Source: Agromyces ramosus
GTDB lineage: Bacteria; Actinomycetota; Actinomycetes; Actinomycetales; Microbacteriaceae
DNA: 64,000 nt
Assembly: GCF_004216665.1 (NCBI RefSeq)
Contig: NZ_SGWY01000001.1
Location: 372,001 to 436,000 of the forward strand
Direction: 5' to 3'
The notes beneath the pieces are model-generated. The model searched no databases, had not been told where the DNA came from, and saw only the letters and a list, made by a program, of their open reading frames with translations. Shown piece by piece: positions 38,177 to 47,277 of the stretch (within the stretch, counting starts at the first letter, position 1; each line of letters starts with the position of its first letter). Made by a program: the position numbers and the translations under genes.

Positions 38177-39004
38177 ATGCACGATTCGAACCCGCTCGAC
38201 GACCCGAACGCCGATCCCTTCGCCATCGCCGCCGACGCCGCCGCGAGGATCGCCGAGCTCACCGGGATCGAACGCCACGACGTCGCCCTCACGCTCGGCA
38301 GCGGCTGGGGCCGCGCGGCCGACCTCATCGGCGAGACCACGCACTCGATCGCCGCCACCGAGGTGCCGGGCTTCTCGAAGCCCGCGCTCGAGGGCCATGT
38401 CGGCACGCTCCGTTCCGTGGCGCTGCCCAGCGGCAAGCGCGCGCTCGTGATCGGCGCGCGCACCCATTACTACGAGGGCCACGGCGTGCGCCGGGTCGTG
38501 CACTCCGTGCGCACCGCCGCTGCCGCGGGCGCCTCGACGATGATCCTCACCAACGGCGCCGGGGGCATCAGGGAGACCTGGTCGCCCGGCACGCCCGTGC
38601 TCATCAGCGACCACATCAACCTCACCGCCGACTCGCCGCTCGAGGGCGCGACCTTCGTCGACCTCACCGACCTGTACTCCCGCCGACTCCGCGACCTCGC
38701 ACGGTCCATCGACCCGTCGCTCGACGAGGGCGTCTACTGCCAGTTCCGCGGGCCGCACTACGAGACGCCGGCCGAGGTGCAGATGGCGAAGGCCATCGGC
38801 GGGCACATCGTCGGCATGTCCACGGCGCTCGAGGCCATCGCCGCCCGACAGGCGGGCATGGAGATCCTCGGGATGTCGCTCATCACGAACCTCGCCGCCG
38901 GCATCCAGCAGACGCCCCTCAGCCACGAGGAGGTCATCGAGGCCGGCCGCGAAGCCGAGCCGGTGATCTCCAGCCTGCTGGCGAAGATCGTCGCCGAGCT
39001 CTAG
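38177..39004 (+). CDS. punA: Purine nucleoside phosphorylase
   Basis: This enzyme splits purine (deoxy)nucleosides with phosphate to free base and (deoxy)ribose-1-phosphate. The 275-residue protein is of the trimeric, mammalian-like type: LTLGSGWG (phosphate loop), GARTHYYEGHG, LTNGAGGI, YCQFRGPHYETPAEV with the base-site Glu, and GMSTALEAIAARQAGM. The asparagine that recognises 6-oxopurines is visible in SLITNLAAGI, so inosine and guanosine are the likely substrates. The mutase gene begins 10 bases later and would use the sugar phosphate. Confidence 0.93.
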   Translation: MHDSNPLDDPNADPFAIAADAAARIAELTGIERHDVALTLGSGWGRAADLIGETTHSIAATEVPGFSKPALEGHVGTLRSVALPSGKRALVIGARTHYYEGHGVRRVVHSVRTAAAAGASTMILTNGAGGIRETWSPGTPVLISDHINLTADSPLEGATFVDLTDLYSRRLRDLARSIDPSLDEGVYCQFRGPHYETPAEVQMAKAIGGHIVGMSTALEAIAARQAGMEILGMSLITNLAAGIQQTPLSHEEVIEAGREAEPVISSLLAKIVAEL

Positions 39005-39014
39005 GAGGCACCGG

Positions 39015-40724
39015 ATGTCGCAGACGAACGCCGCCGACGCCGAGCGTCTCGCGCTCGCCGAGTCCTGGATCGCGCAGGACCCCGACCCCGAGACGCGTGC
39101 CGAGCTGGCGGCGCTCGTGGAGGGTGCACGCGCGGGCGACCCCGCGGCATCCGCCGAGCTCGCCGACCGCTTCGACACGCGCCTGGCCTTCGGCACCGCA
39201 GGGCTCCGCGGCGAGATCGCGGCCGGCCCCAATCGCATGAACCGGGTGCTCGTGGCACAGGCCGCGGCGGGGCTCGCCGCCTACCTGCTCGAGCGGGCGC
39301 GTCCCGGCGAGACGCCGTCGGTCGTGATCGGCTACGACGGCCGCAAGAACTCGGCCGTGTTCGCGCGGGACTCCGCCGAGGTGATGGCCGGCGCGGGCGT
39401 GCGCGCCGTGCTGCTGCCGCAGCTCCTGCCGACGCCGGTCCTGGCATTCGCCGTGCGGCATCTCGAGATGTCCGCCGGCGTCATGGTGACCGCATCGCAC
39501 AACCCGCCGAACGACAACGGCTACAAGGTGTACCTCGGCGGCGGCGACGACGGCTCGCAGATCGTCGCGCCCGCCGATGCCGAGATCGCCGCCGCGATCC
39601 TCCGGGTCGCCGGAACGACGACCGTACCGGAGCTGCCGCGCGGCGACTTCGAGACCGCGCCCGAGTCGGTCGTCGACGAGTACATCCGCCAGACCGCGCT
39701 CGTGGCCGACGCACCCGCCGCGCAGCCCCGCGTCGTCTACACGGCGATGCACGGCGTCGGCTGGGAGACCGCCGCGCGCGTGCTCGCCGCGGCGGGGTTC
39801 GACGCGCCCGCGCTCGTGACGACGCAGATCTCGCCCGACCCCGCGTTCCCGACCGTCGCATTCCCGAATCCCGAGGAGCCCGGGGCGATGGACCTGAGCT
39901 TCGCGCGAGCGCGCGAGGTCGACGCCGAGCTCATCATCGCCAACGACCCCGATGCCGACCGACTCGCGATCGCCGTCCCGGATGCCGCGGCGGCCGACGG
40001 ATACCGCCGCCTCACCGGCAACGAGGTCGGGCTCCTGCTGGGCTGGCAGGCCGCGCGCCGCGCCGCCGCGGCGGCCTCCGGCGACGCCGGGGCCGACGGC
40101 ACGCTCGCGTGCTCGATCGTCTCCTCCCCCGGGCTGGAGGCCGTCGCCCGGGCCTACGACCTGGACTTCGAGGCCACGCTCACGGGGTTCAAGTGGATCT
40201 CGCGAGCCACCGGACTCCTGTTCGGCTTCGAGGAGGCGCTCGGCTACCTCGTGAATCCGCAGACGGTGCGCGACAAGGACGGCATCTCCGCCGCGGTCGC
40301 GTTCCTCTCCCTCGCGGCGGAGCTGAAGGCCGCCGGCCGCACGATCGCCGACCACCTCGACGACTTCGTCGAGCGGTTCGGCTGCTTCGCCTCCTCGCAG
40401 ATCTCCCTGCGCGTCACCGACCTCTCGCGCATCGGCGAGATCATGGCGCGGCTGCGCGCCGCGCCCCCGGCCTCGGTCGGCGGCATCCGGGTCGAGCGCA
40501 TCGAGGACCTGGCCAACGGATTCGGCGCGCTGCCGCCGTCCGACGTGCTGCGGGTCCTGCTCGAGGGCGGCGGCCGGGTCATGGTGCGGCCGAGCGGCAC
40601 CGAGCCGAAGCTCAAGGTCTACATCGACGCGGTCGGCGCCGAGGGCACCGTCGCGGAGCGGCGGGCCGCGGCATCCGCCGCCGTCGCCGCGCTCGAGGCG
40701 GGCATGCGGGAGCTCACCGCCTGA
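39015..40724 (+). CDS. Alpha-D-phosphohexomutase family enzyme, likely phosphopentomutase or phosphomannomutase
   Basis: A 569-residue protein with the four family domains: active-site phosphoserine Ser161 (VMVTASHNPPN), metal loop NDPDADRLAI (about 309-318), sugar loop GFEEALG (about 404) and phosphate-binding RPSGTEPKLK (about 523). Length and the TAGLRG start match the long PGM2/PgcA branch, in which the human member prefers ribose-1-phosphate. It sits 10 bases behind the purine nucleoside phosphorylase gene with AGGAGG before ATG 39015. That placement argues for converting ribose-1-phosphate to ribose-5-phosphate. Orthologues are often annotated pmmB, so phosphomannomutase activity remains possible. 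Confidence 0.85.
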   Translation: MSQTNAADAERLALAESWIAQDPDPETRAELAALVEGARAGDPAASAELADRFDTRLAFGTAGLRGEIAAGPNRMNRVLVAQAAAGLAAYLLERARPGETPSVVIGYDGRKNSAVFARDSAEVMAGAGVRAVLLPQLLPTPVLAFAVRHLEMSAGVMVTASHNPPNDNGYKVYLGGGDDGSQIVAPADAEIAAAILRVAGTTTVPELPRGDFETAPESVVDEYIRQTALVADAPAAQPRVVYTAMHGVGWETAARVLAAAGFDAPALVTTQISPDPAFPTVAFPNPEEPGAMDLSFARAREVDAELIIANDPDADRLAIAVPDAAAADGYRRLTGNEVGLLLGWQAARRAAAAASGDAGADGTLACSIVSSPGLEAVARAYDLDFEATLTGFKWISRATGLLFGFEEALGYLVNPQTVRDKDGISAAVAFLSLAAELKAAGRTIADHLDDFVERFGCFASSQISLRVTDLSRIGEIMARLRAAPPASVGGIRVERIEDLANGFGALPPSDVLRVLLEGGGRVMVRPSGTEPKLKVYIDAVGAEGTVAERRAAASAAVAALEAGMRELTA

Positions 40725-40738
40725 GGCGCGCGCCGGGG

Positions 40739-41023
40739 TCAGCCGAGCGAGGCCTCGAGCTTCTCGCCGATCTCCTCGACGTCGAAGTAGTTCACGACCT
40801 CGATGACCTCGGCGAAGTTGCGCCCGATCGCCGCGCGCACCGCACCGGCGAGCTCCGTCGACGTGAGGATGACCTGGGCGTCGGCAGCGGCATCCGCGAT
40901 GCTCGCGAGGTCGCTGGCGCTCACGTCCGCGGAGAGCCCGAGGCGGTCGAGCGCCCGCTCGGCGTTCACCTTCAGGATCGCCGACGTGCCGACCCCAGCG
41001 CCGCACACTGCCACGATCCTCAC
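40739..41023 (-). CDS. PTS EIIB subunit, ascorbate/lactose-type
   Basis: A 94-residue P-loop-like EIIB domain. Phospho-acceptor Cys7 lies in VCGAGVGTSAI, and the fold alternates beta and alpha segments up to FDVEEIGEKLE. In a normal system it passes phosphate from EIIA to the sugar bound by EIIC. No EIIC gene lies in the window. Its start overlaps the EIIA stop by 4 bases. It ends the long nucleoside operon and converges on the mutase gene with 14 bases between stops. Confidence 0.85.
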   Translation of the reverse strand: MRIVAVCGAGVGTSAILKVNAERALDRLGLSADVSASDLASIADAAADAQVILTSTELAGAVRAAIGRNFAEVIEVVNYFDVEEIGEKLEASLG

Positions 41024-41532
41024 GCCACGCCCGCCCCACCGGTCGCGTCGGCGCCGGCGTCCGCGTCGGCTGCCGATTCGCCCTCGGTGTCGATCCCGAG
41101 CAGTGCGCGCACCTCGTCGGCCGATGCCGCCCGAGCGATGCGCCCGACGATGCCGCTGTCGTTGAAGGCGTTCGCGAGCTTCGCCACCGACGCGACGTGG
41201 TCCTCGGCGTTCGAGACGGCGAGCCCCACGACGACGCGCACCGGGTCGTTGTGCGGGTGGCCGAACGGCACCGCCGTGGCGAGCGTGACGACCGCGAGCC
41301 CCTCGCGGCGCACGTCGGGGCCGGGACGCGCGTGCGCGAGCGCGAGGCCCGGGGCGATCACGACGTAGGCGCCGAACTCCTCGATGACCGCGATCATGCG
41401 GTCGGCGTACTCCGACCGGGTCGCGCCGGAGCGGGTCAGGGCGCGGCCTGCCTCCCGCACGGCGGCGCGCCAGTCGTCGGCGCGTGCGCGGAGGACCACG
41501 GCGGTGTCGGGGAGCGGCGGGATCGTCGTCAT
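41020..41532 (-). CDS. PTS EIIA subunit, type 2 (ascorbate/mannitol-type)
   Basis: A 170-residue protein. EYADRMIAVIEEFGAYVVIAPG leads to the phospho-acceptor His67 in LALAHARPG, followed by VPFGHPHNDPVRVVVGLAV, the EIIA-2 plan of UlaC. It would receive phosphate from HPr. The Ala/Asp-rich C-terminus (about 25 residues) is a likely disordered tail. It lies 49 bases behind add and overlaps EIIB by 4 bases. With no EIIC in sight it may be a regulatory phosphorelay, or its membrane partner lies elsewhere. Confidence 0.85.
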   Translation of the reverse strand: MTTIPPLPDTAVVLRARADDWRAAVREAGRALTRSGATRSEYADRMIAVIEEFGAYVVIAPGLALAHARPGPDVRREGLAVVTLATAVPFGHPHNDPVRVVVGLAVSNAEDHVASVAKLANAFNDSGIVGRIARAASADEVRALLGIDTEGESAADADAGADATGGAGVA

Positions 41533-41581
41533 GGGGGTCCGTTCGGGGGCGCGTCAGGTCTCGTGGGCCGTGCGGCGCCCG

Positions 41582-42700
41582 TCAGGCTTCGTCGAAGCCG
41601 TCCTGGATGAGCTCGGCGAGCTCCTCGCGGTCGTCGAGGGGGAGGAAGGCGGATGCCGCGGCGTTCAGCTGGAAGGTCTCGAAGTCGTCGAGGTCGTAGC
41701 CGAAGGCTTCGCTGAGGAGGGAGAGTTCCCGCGTCAGCGAGGTGCCGCTCTGGAGCCGGTTGTCGGTGTTGACCGTGACGCGGAAGCCGAGCTGGTAGAG
41801 CAGGTCGAACGGGTGGTCGACGAGCTCGTCGCCCCACGCCGCGATCGCACCCGTCTGCAGGTTCGACGACGGACTCGTCTCGAGGGCGATCTCACGGTCG
41901 CGCACCCACTGGGCGATCGGGCCGAGCGACACGTAGGTGTTCTCGTCATCCTGCCGTTCGATCGTGAGGTCCTCGGCGATGCGCACGCCATGGCCGAGCC
42001 GCAGGGCGCGCCCGTCGAAGAGGGCGCTGCGGATCGAGTCGAGCCCGTCGGCCTCGCCGGCGTGCACGGTCACCGGGAAGAACTGCGAGGCGAGGAAGTC
42101 GAATGCGGTGCGGTGGCGGCTCGGGAGGAACCCGGCCTCGGCACCGGCGATGTCGAAGCCGACGACCCCGCGGTCGCGGTGCCGAACGGCGAGCTCGGCG
42201 ATCTCGAGACCGCGATCGGCGTGTCGCATCGCGGTGACGAGCTGCCCCGCACGGATGCTCCGCCCCTGGTGCCGCACGTCGTCGATGCCCGCCTCGATGC
42301 CGGCCTGCACCGCCTCGACCGCCTCGTCGAGGCTGAGGCCGCGCGCGAGGTGCTGCTCGGGCGCCCATCGGATCTCGCCGTAGACGACGCCGTCGGCCGC
42401 GAGGTCCTGCACGAACTCGCGGGCCACCCGCTGGAGTCCGGCACGCGTCTGCATCACCGCGGTGGTGAGGTCGAAGGTCTTGAGGTACTCGACGAGCGAG
42501 CCCGAGTTCGACTGCTCGGTGAACCACGCGGCGAGCGCCTCCGCGTCGGCGGCCGGCACCTCGACGCCGATCTCGTCGGCGAGTTCGAGGAGGGTCTGCG
42601 GGCGCAGCCCGCCGTCGAGGTGGTCGTGCAGCGAGATCTTCGGCAGGCCCTGGATGCTGGTGCCGTCGCCCTCGAGGCGGTACTCCGGAATCGTGTTCAC
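41582..42700 (-). CDS. add: Adenosine deaminase
   Basis: This enzyme deaminates adenosine and deoxyadenosine to inosine forms. The 372-residue TIM-barrel metallohydrolase has the zinc ligands HDHLDGG near residue 25, the general-acid/zinc motif VHAGEADG, GHGVRIAED, and ETSPSSNLQTGA. VNTDNRL holds the last zinc Asp. The product inosine is the natural substrate of the phosphorylase at 38177. ATG 42700 is 115 bases from the deoA stop, so it may have a separate promoter in addition to read-through. Confidence 0.93.
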   Translation of the reverse strand: MNTIPEYRLEGDGTSIQGLPKISLHDHLDGGLRPQTLLELADEIGVEVPAADAEALAAWFTEQSNSGSLVEYLKTFDLTTAVMQTRAGLQRVAREFVQDLAADGVVYGEIRWAPEQHLARGLSLDEAVEAVQAGIEAGIDDVRHQGRSIRAGQLVTAMRHADRGLEIAELAVRHRDRGVVGFDIAGAEAGFLPSRHRTAFDFLASQFFPVTVHAGEADGLDSIRSALFDGRALRLGHGVRIAEDLTIERQDDENTYVSLGPIAQWVRDREIALETSPSSNLQTGAIAAWGDELVDHPFDLLYQLGFRVTVNTDNRLQSGTSLTRELSLLSEAFGYDLDDFETFQLNAAASAFLPLDDREELAELIQDGFDEA

Positions 42701-42815
42701 GTGACAACGATAGCGGCGCGTCCGTCGCGAAGTCTCGGCAATCTCGAAGCTCCTGCGGGTCGCGTCCGTAGCCCGATCGCGTCGGATTCCGCTCGGCCCG
42801 GCCTCCCCGGTGCGG

Positions 42816-44120
42816 CTACGCGCGACCGATGCGGTCGGCGATCAGCGGCCCGCCGTCCTCGATCGCGTCGCCCGGATCGCCGACGCGGTAGGCGCCCTCG
42901 ACCGCATCGAGCGCGCGGGCGAATCGGGCGGGCTCGTCGGCGTGCAGCGTGAACAGGGGCGCCCCGGCTCGCACGGCGTCGCCCGGCTTGGCGTGCAGCT
43001 CGATGCCCGCGGCGTGGTGCACCGGGTCCTCCTTGCGCGCGCGGCCCGCACCGAGCCGCCATGCGGCGATGCCGAACGGCAGGGCCTCCTGCGCCACGAG
43101 CACGCCGTCGCGGTCGGCGGTGACGACGTGCTGCTCGCGCGCGACGGGCAGGGCCGCGTCGGGATCGCCGCCCTGGGCGCGGATCGCCCGCCGCCAGGTG
43201 TCCATGGCCCGCCCGTCGTCGAGCGCGCCCTCCACGTCGGCATCGTGCACGCCCGCGAGGGCGAGCATCTCTCGCGCGAGTGCCACCGTGAGCTCCCGCA
43301 CGTCGGCCGGGCCGCCGCCGGAGAGCACGTCGACCGATTCGCGGACCTCGTTCGCGTTGCCGATCGTGAGCCCGAGCGGCACGCTCATGTTCGTGATGAG
43401 CGCCGAGGTCGCCACCCCGGCATCCTCCCCGAGTTCGACCATCGTGCGGGCGAGCTCCCGTGAACGCTCGATGTCCTGCAGGAACGCGCCCGAGCCGAAC
43501 TTCACGTCGAGCACGAGCGCGCCGGTTCCCTCCGCGATCTTCTTCGACATGATCGAGGAGGCGATGAGCGGGATCGCCTCGACCGTGCCCGTGATGTCGC
43601 GCAGTGCGTAGAGCTTCTTGTCCGCCGGCGCGAGCCCGGATCCGGCGGCGCAGATCACGCCGCCCACGTCGCGGAGCTGCGCGAACATCTCCTCGTTCGT
43701 GAGGTCGGCGCGCCAGCCGGGAATCGACTCGAGCTTGTCGAGGGTGCCGCCGGTGTGGCCCAGGCCGCGGCCGGACAGCTGCGGCACCGCCACGCCGAAG
43801 GTGGCGACGAGCGGCATCAGCGGGAGCGTGATCTTGTCGCCGACGCCGCCGGTGGAGTGCTTGTCGCTCGTGGGCTTGCCGAGCCCCGAGAAGTCCATGC
43901 GCTCGCCCGACGCGATCATCGCCATCGTCATGTCGCGGATCTCCCGGCGGCTCATGCCGTTGAGGAAGATCGCCATGGTCATCGCCGACATCTGCTCGTC
44001 CGCGACGTAGCCGCGCGTGTACGCGTCGATGAGCCAGTCGACCTCCGCGGTGTCGAGCTCGTGGCCGTCGCGCTTGGCGCGGATCAGGTCGACGGCGTCG
44101 AACGCCTCCACGGCGCTCAT
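42816..44120 (-). CDS. deoA: Pyrimidine-nucleoside (thymidine) phosphorylase
   Basis: This enzyme splits thymidine, deoxyuridine or uridine to base and sugar-1-phosphate. The 434-residue protein has KHSTGGVGDK (phosphate site), the family signature SGRGLGHTGGTLDKLESIPG, and ASSIMSKKIAEG. A C-terminal all-beta domain (HAKPGDAV) is as usual. ATG 44120 overlaps the cdd stop by 4 bases (ATGA), so deamination and phosphorolysis are coexpressed. Confidence 0.95.
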   Translation of the reverse strand: MSAVEAFDAVDLIRAKRDGHELDTAEVDWLIDAYTRGYVADEQMSAMTMAIFLNGMSRREIRDMTMAMIASGERMDFSGLGKPTSDKHSTGGVGDKITLPLMPLVATFGVAVPQLSGRGLGHTGGTLDKLESIPGWRADLTNEEMFAQLRDVGGVICAAGSGLAPADKKLYALRDITGTVEAIPLIASSIMSKKIAEGTGALVLDVKFGSGAFLQDIERSRELARTMVELGEDAGVATSALITNMSVPLGLTIGNANEVRESVDVLSGGGPADVRELTVALAREMLALAGVHDADVEGALDDGRAMDTWRRAIRAQGGDPDAALPVAREQHVVTADRDGVLVAQEALPFGIAAWRLGAGRARKEDPVHHAAGIELHAKPGDAVRAGAPLFTLHADEPARFARALDAVEGAYRVGDPGDAIEDGGPLIADRIGRA

Positions 44121-44536
44121 GCGCGCACGCCCCGGAACTCGGCGAGCTGCCGCGGTCCGAACGCGTCGGGCAGCACCTCGTCGATGGTCTTGACGCCCGA
44201 CACGGTCTCGAGCAGCATGCCCTCGGCCGAGTGCTCGTACAGCAGCTGGCGGCACCGGCCGCACGGCATCAGCGTGGCACCGTGGCCGTCGACGCAGGTG
44301 AAGGCGACGAGCTTGCCGCCGCCCGACATGACGAGCGCCGACACGAGCGAGCACTCGGCGCAGAGCGTGACGCCGTACGAGGCGTTCTCGACGTTGCATC
44401 CGCTGACGACGCGGCCGTCGTCGACGATCGCGGCGGCGCCGACCGGGAACTCGGAGTAGGGCACGTACGCCTTCGCCATGGCTTCGCGCGCGCGCTCGCG
44501 CAGCGACTCCCAGTCGATCGCATCCGTTGCGGTCAT
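44117..44536 (-). CDS. cdd: Cytidine deaminase
   Basis: This enzyme converts cytidine and deoxycytidine to uridine forms. The 139-residue homotetrameric-type enzyme has zinc ligands Cys59, Cys92 and Cys95 and catalytic Glu61 (TLCAECSL and MPCGRCRQLL), plus the substrate motif GCNVENASYG. GGGGGAG stands in front of ATG 44536. It lies 69 bases behind the second permease gene and feeds DeoA, encoded directly after it. Confidence 0.95.
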   Translation of the reverse strand: MTATDAIDWESLRERAREAMAKAYVPYSEFPVGAAAIVDDGRVVSGCNVENASYGVTLCAECSLVSALVMSGGGKLVAFTCVDGHGATLMPCGRCRQLLYEHSAEGMLLETVSGVKTIDEVLPDAFGPRQLAEFRGVRA

Positions 44537-44605
44537 GGTGCTCCCCCGTTCAGGATGGGCCTTTCGGTGATGATGACGGATGCCGCCGCCGGCGGCGGCA
44601 TCCGC

Positions 44606-45895
44606 TCAGGACTTGATGTACGGTTTGCCCGCCGCGGCGGGGCCGCGGACCTTGCCGACGAGTCCGGCCACGGCGAAGATCGTCACGACGTACGGCAGCA
44701 TCAGCATGAACTCGCTCGGCACGGGCGATCCGATGACCGACAGCGTGTTCTGCAGGTTCGAGGCGAAGCCGAAGAGCAGCGCCGCGAGCGTCGCCTTGAT
44801 CGGGTCCCACTGGCCGAAGATCACGGCGGCGAGCGCGATGAAGCCGGCGCCCGCGGTCATCTCCTTGTTGAAGGCGATGCCCGACCCGATGGTGAAGAAC
44901 GTGCCGCCGAGGCCGGCGATCGCGCCGGCGAGTGCGACGTTCCAGAACCGGGTGCGGTTGACCTTGATGCCCACCGTGTCGGCCGCCTGCGGGTGCTCGC
45001 CGACTGCACGGAGGCGCAGACCCCACTTGGTGTGGAACAGCCCGACGTACACGAGCGCGACGGCGACGTACATGAGGTACACCACGAGGGTCTGCCGGAA
45101 CAGCACCGGGCCGATGATCGGGATCTCGCTGAGCACCGGGATCGGGAGGCGCTCGAAGCGAGGGGGCGTGTTCAGCAAGGAGGCGTTCGGCGCGAGCACC
45201 TGCGAGAAGAAGAAGCTCGTCAGGCCGATCACGAGCACGTTCAGCACGACACCGACGATGACCTGGTCGACGAAGTACTTGATCGAGAACACGGCGAGGA
45301 CCATGCCGACCAGCATGCCCGCGACCATCGCGGCGAGCAGGCCGAGGAGGGGCTGGTCGGTGAGCGACGCGACGACCGCGGCCGTGAAGGCGCCGGCGAG
45401 CAGCTGTCCCTCGATCGCGATGTTGATGACGCCCACGCGCTCGCCGATGACGCCGGCCAGGGAGCCGTAGATCAGCGGGACCGCGAGGCTGAGCGATCCG
45501 AACAGCAGGCCGATCACCGGGATCGCCGCGCCGGAGGCGGCCCAGGTGAGGAACCCGAACATGAACAGCACCGCGAACACCACGATCAGCCAGAGCGGCA
45601 CGCGTCGCTTCGACGACACCAGCACCGCGGAGTAGGCGGTGGCGATCGCGAGGAGCACGATCGTGGTCCACAGGGCCGGCATCGTCGGCACCGTGATCTC
45701 GGACAGCTGGATCAGGTCGGACTGGGTGGACAGGCGGAACGTGGTGTCGCCCTCCTGCGGTGCGAAGACCGCGAGCGCCAGGGCGAGGACGGTGAAGATC
45801 GCGAACGCGATCGGCGCCTTCCAGCTCGTGACGACGGTCGTGTCGAGGGTCACGATCTCCGGCGAGGGAGCGGGTTGCTGCACGGTGGCGCTCAC
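44606..45895 (-). CDS. Nucleoside ABC transporter permease, second subunit
   Basis: A 429-residue BPD_transp_2 family permease with about ten helices. IGERVGVINIAIEGQLLAGAFTA and GLRLRAVGEHPQAADTVGI are the hallmarks of the YufQ/BmpD-type nucleoside and simple-sugar importers. GTG 45895 overlaps the stop of the other permease by 4 bases. The N-terminal 160 residues hold extra helices not found in ribose-type permeases, as usual for nucleoside members. Confidence 0.88.
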   Translation of the reverse strand: MSATVQQPAPSPEIVTLDTTVVTSWKAPIAFAIFTVLALALAVFAPQEGDTTFRLSTQSDLIQLSEITVPTMPALWTTIVLLAIATAYSAVLVSSKRRVPLWLIVVFAVLFMFGFLTWAASGAAIPVIGLLFGSLSLAVPLIYGSLAGVIGERVGVINIAIEGQLLAGAFTAAVVASLTDQPLLGLLAAMVAGMLVGMVLAVFSIKYFVDQVIVGVVLNVLVIGLTSFFFSQVLAPNASLLNTPPRFERLPIPVLSEIPIIGPVLFRQTLVVYLMYVAVALVYVGLFHTKWGLRLRAVGEHPQAADTVGIKVNRTRFWNVALAGAIAGLGGTFFTIGSGIAFNKEMTAGAGFIALAAVIFGQWDPIKATLAALLFGFASNLQNTLSVIGSPVPSEFMLMLPYVVTIFAVAGLVGKVRGPAAAGKPYIKS

Positions 45896-47277
45896 TTGAC
45901 CTTCACCTCCTGGGAGACGTTCGGAACGGGCCTGCGACGCGACGCCGGGTCGGGCAGGCGGAAGATCGTGCGCACGAGCGGCGGCGCCGCGATGAACAGC
46001 ACGATGAGGGACTGCACGACGAGCACGATCTCGATGGGCACGCCCTCGGCGGCCTGCATCGAGAAGCCGCCCGCCTTGAAGGCGCCGAACAGCAGGCCCG
46101 CGACGAAGGTGCCCCACGGGGTCGACCGGCCGAGCAGGGCGACGGTGATCGCGTCGAACCCGATGCCGGCGTCGATGCCCGCGGTGAACCCGGTGGTCAC
46201 CGTGCCGAGCACTTGGCTCACGCCCGCGAGGCCGAGCAGCGCACCCGAGATGAGCATCGCGTAGACGTACATGTTCCGCACGTTGATGCCCGCGACCCGT
46301 GCGGCGTTCGGGTTCTCGCCCACCGCGCGGAACCGGAAGCCGAGGCTCGACCGGCTGAGGATCCACCAGACCACGACGGTCGCGATGATCACCAGGACGA
46401 AGCCGAGGTGCAGGTTGAACTGCGGTCCGAGCAGCGACGGGAAGATCGCCGTGTCCTTCATCGCCGGGGTCTTCGGGTTCGACGAACCCGGCGCCTGCAG
46501 CAGCCCGGGCGTGCGGAGCAGCCAGGAGACGAGGTAGAACGCGATGTAGTTGAGCATGATCGTGACGATCACCTCGTGCGCTCCCGTGCGGGCCTTCAGG
46601 AGTCCGGCGATGCCCGCCCAGAGCGCGCCGCCGACGAGGCCGCCGACGAGGGCGACGAGCATGTGCAGGCCCCAGGGCAGGTCGAAGCCGAAGCCGATCC
46701 ACCCCGCGACGGATGCCGCGATGAGCATCTGGCCGCGACCACCGATGTTGAACATGCCGACGCGGAACGCGAGGGCCACGCCGAGGCCACCGGCGATGAG
46801 CGGCGTCGCGAACGTGAGCGTCTCGGTGAGCGGGCGGATGCCGGCGAGGAACGTGTCGCGCCGGAAGTTGTAGATCGACCCCTGGAACAGGGCCGCGTAC
46901 GCGCCCGAGACCGATTCCCAGATGGCGAGGAAGGTGTCGCCGGGCCGGGCGAAGAAGTACCCGCTGGCCTCCTGCACGCGCTCGTCGGTGAACGCGATCA
47001 TGATGGCGCCCACGATCAGCGCGAGCAGCACCGCCAGCACCGAGATGATGGCGTTGCCCGTCGCGATCTGGTGGAGCGTGGTGTGCCAGCGCGAGGGCGG
47101 CGGCACGTCGGCGCCGGCCGTTCCGCCGGGACCGCCCGCGGTGGCGCGCGCATCCTCGGCCGCGGTCTCCTTCTCGGGCGAGACGGCGCCGGGCTCCTCG
47201 ATCGCGACGTCGACGTCGAGCTCGGGCCGCCCTGGGCCGGGCGTTCCGGCGGCGTCGGGGTGCTGGGGGTCGCTCAT
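45892..47277 (-). CDS. Nucleoside ABC transporter permease, first subunit
   Basis: A 461-residue BPD_transp_2 family permease. A disordered acidic N-terminus of about 65 residues rich in Pro, Glu and Ala precedes about ten helices. ALAFRVGMFNIGGRGQMLIAA and LGFRFRAVGENPNAARVAGI are the paired motifs of the YufP/BmpC type. It heterodimerises with the permease encoded 3'. ATG 47277 overlaps the ATPase stop by 4 bases. Confidence 0.88.
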   Translation of the reverse strand: MSDPQHPDAAGTPGPGRPELDVDVAIEEPGAVSPEKETAAEDARATAGGPGGTAGADVPPPSRWHTTLHQIATGNAIISVLAVLLALIVGAIMIAFTDERVQEASGYFFARPGDTFLAIWESVSGAYAALFQGSIYNFRRDTFLAGIRPLTETLTFATPLIAGGLGVALAFRVGMFNIGGRGQMLIAASVAGWIGFGFDLPWGLHMLVALVGGLVGGALWAGIAGLLKARTGAHEVIVTIMLNYIAFYLVSWLLRTPGLLQAPGSSNPKTPAMKDTAIFPSLLGPQFNLHLGFVLVIIATVVVWWILSRSSLGFRFRAVGENPNAARVAGINVRNMYVYAMLISGALLGLAGVSQVLGTVTTGFTAGIDAGIGFDAITVALLGRSTPWGTFVAGLLFGAFKAGGFSMQAAEGVPIEIVLVVQSLIVLFIAAPPLVRTIFRLPDPASRRRPVPNVSQEVKVK

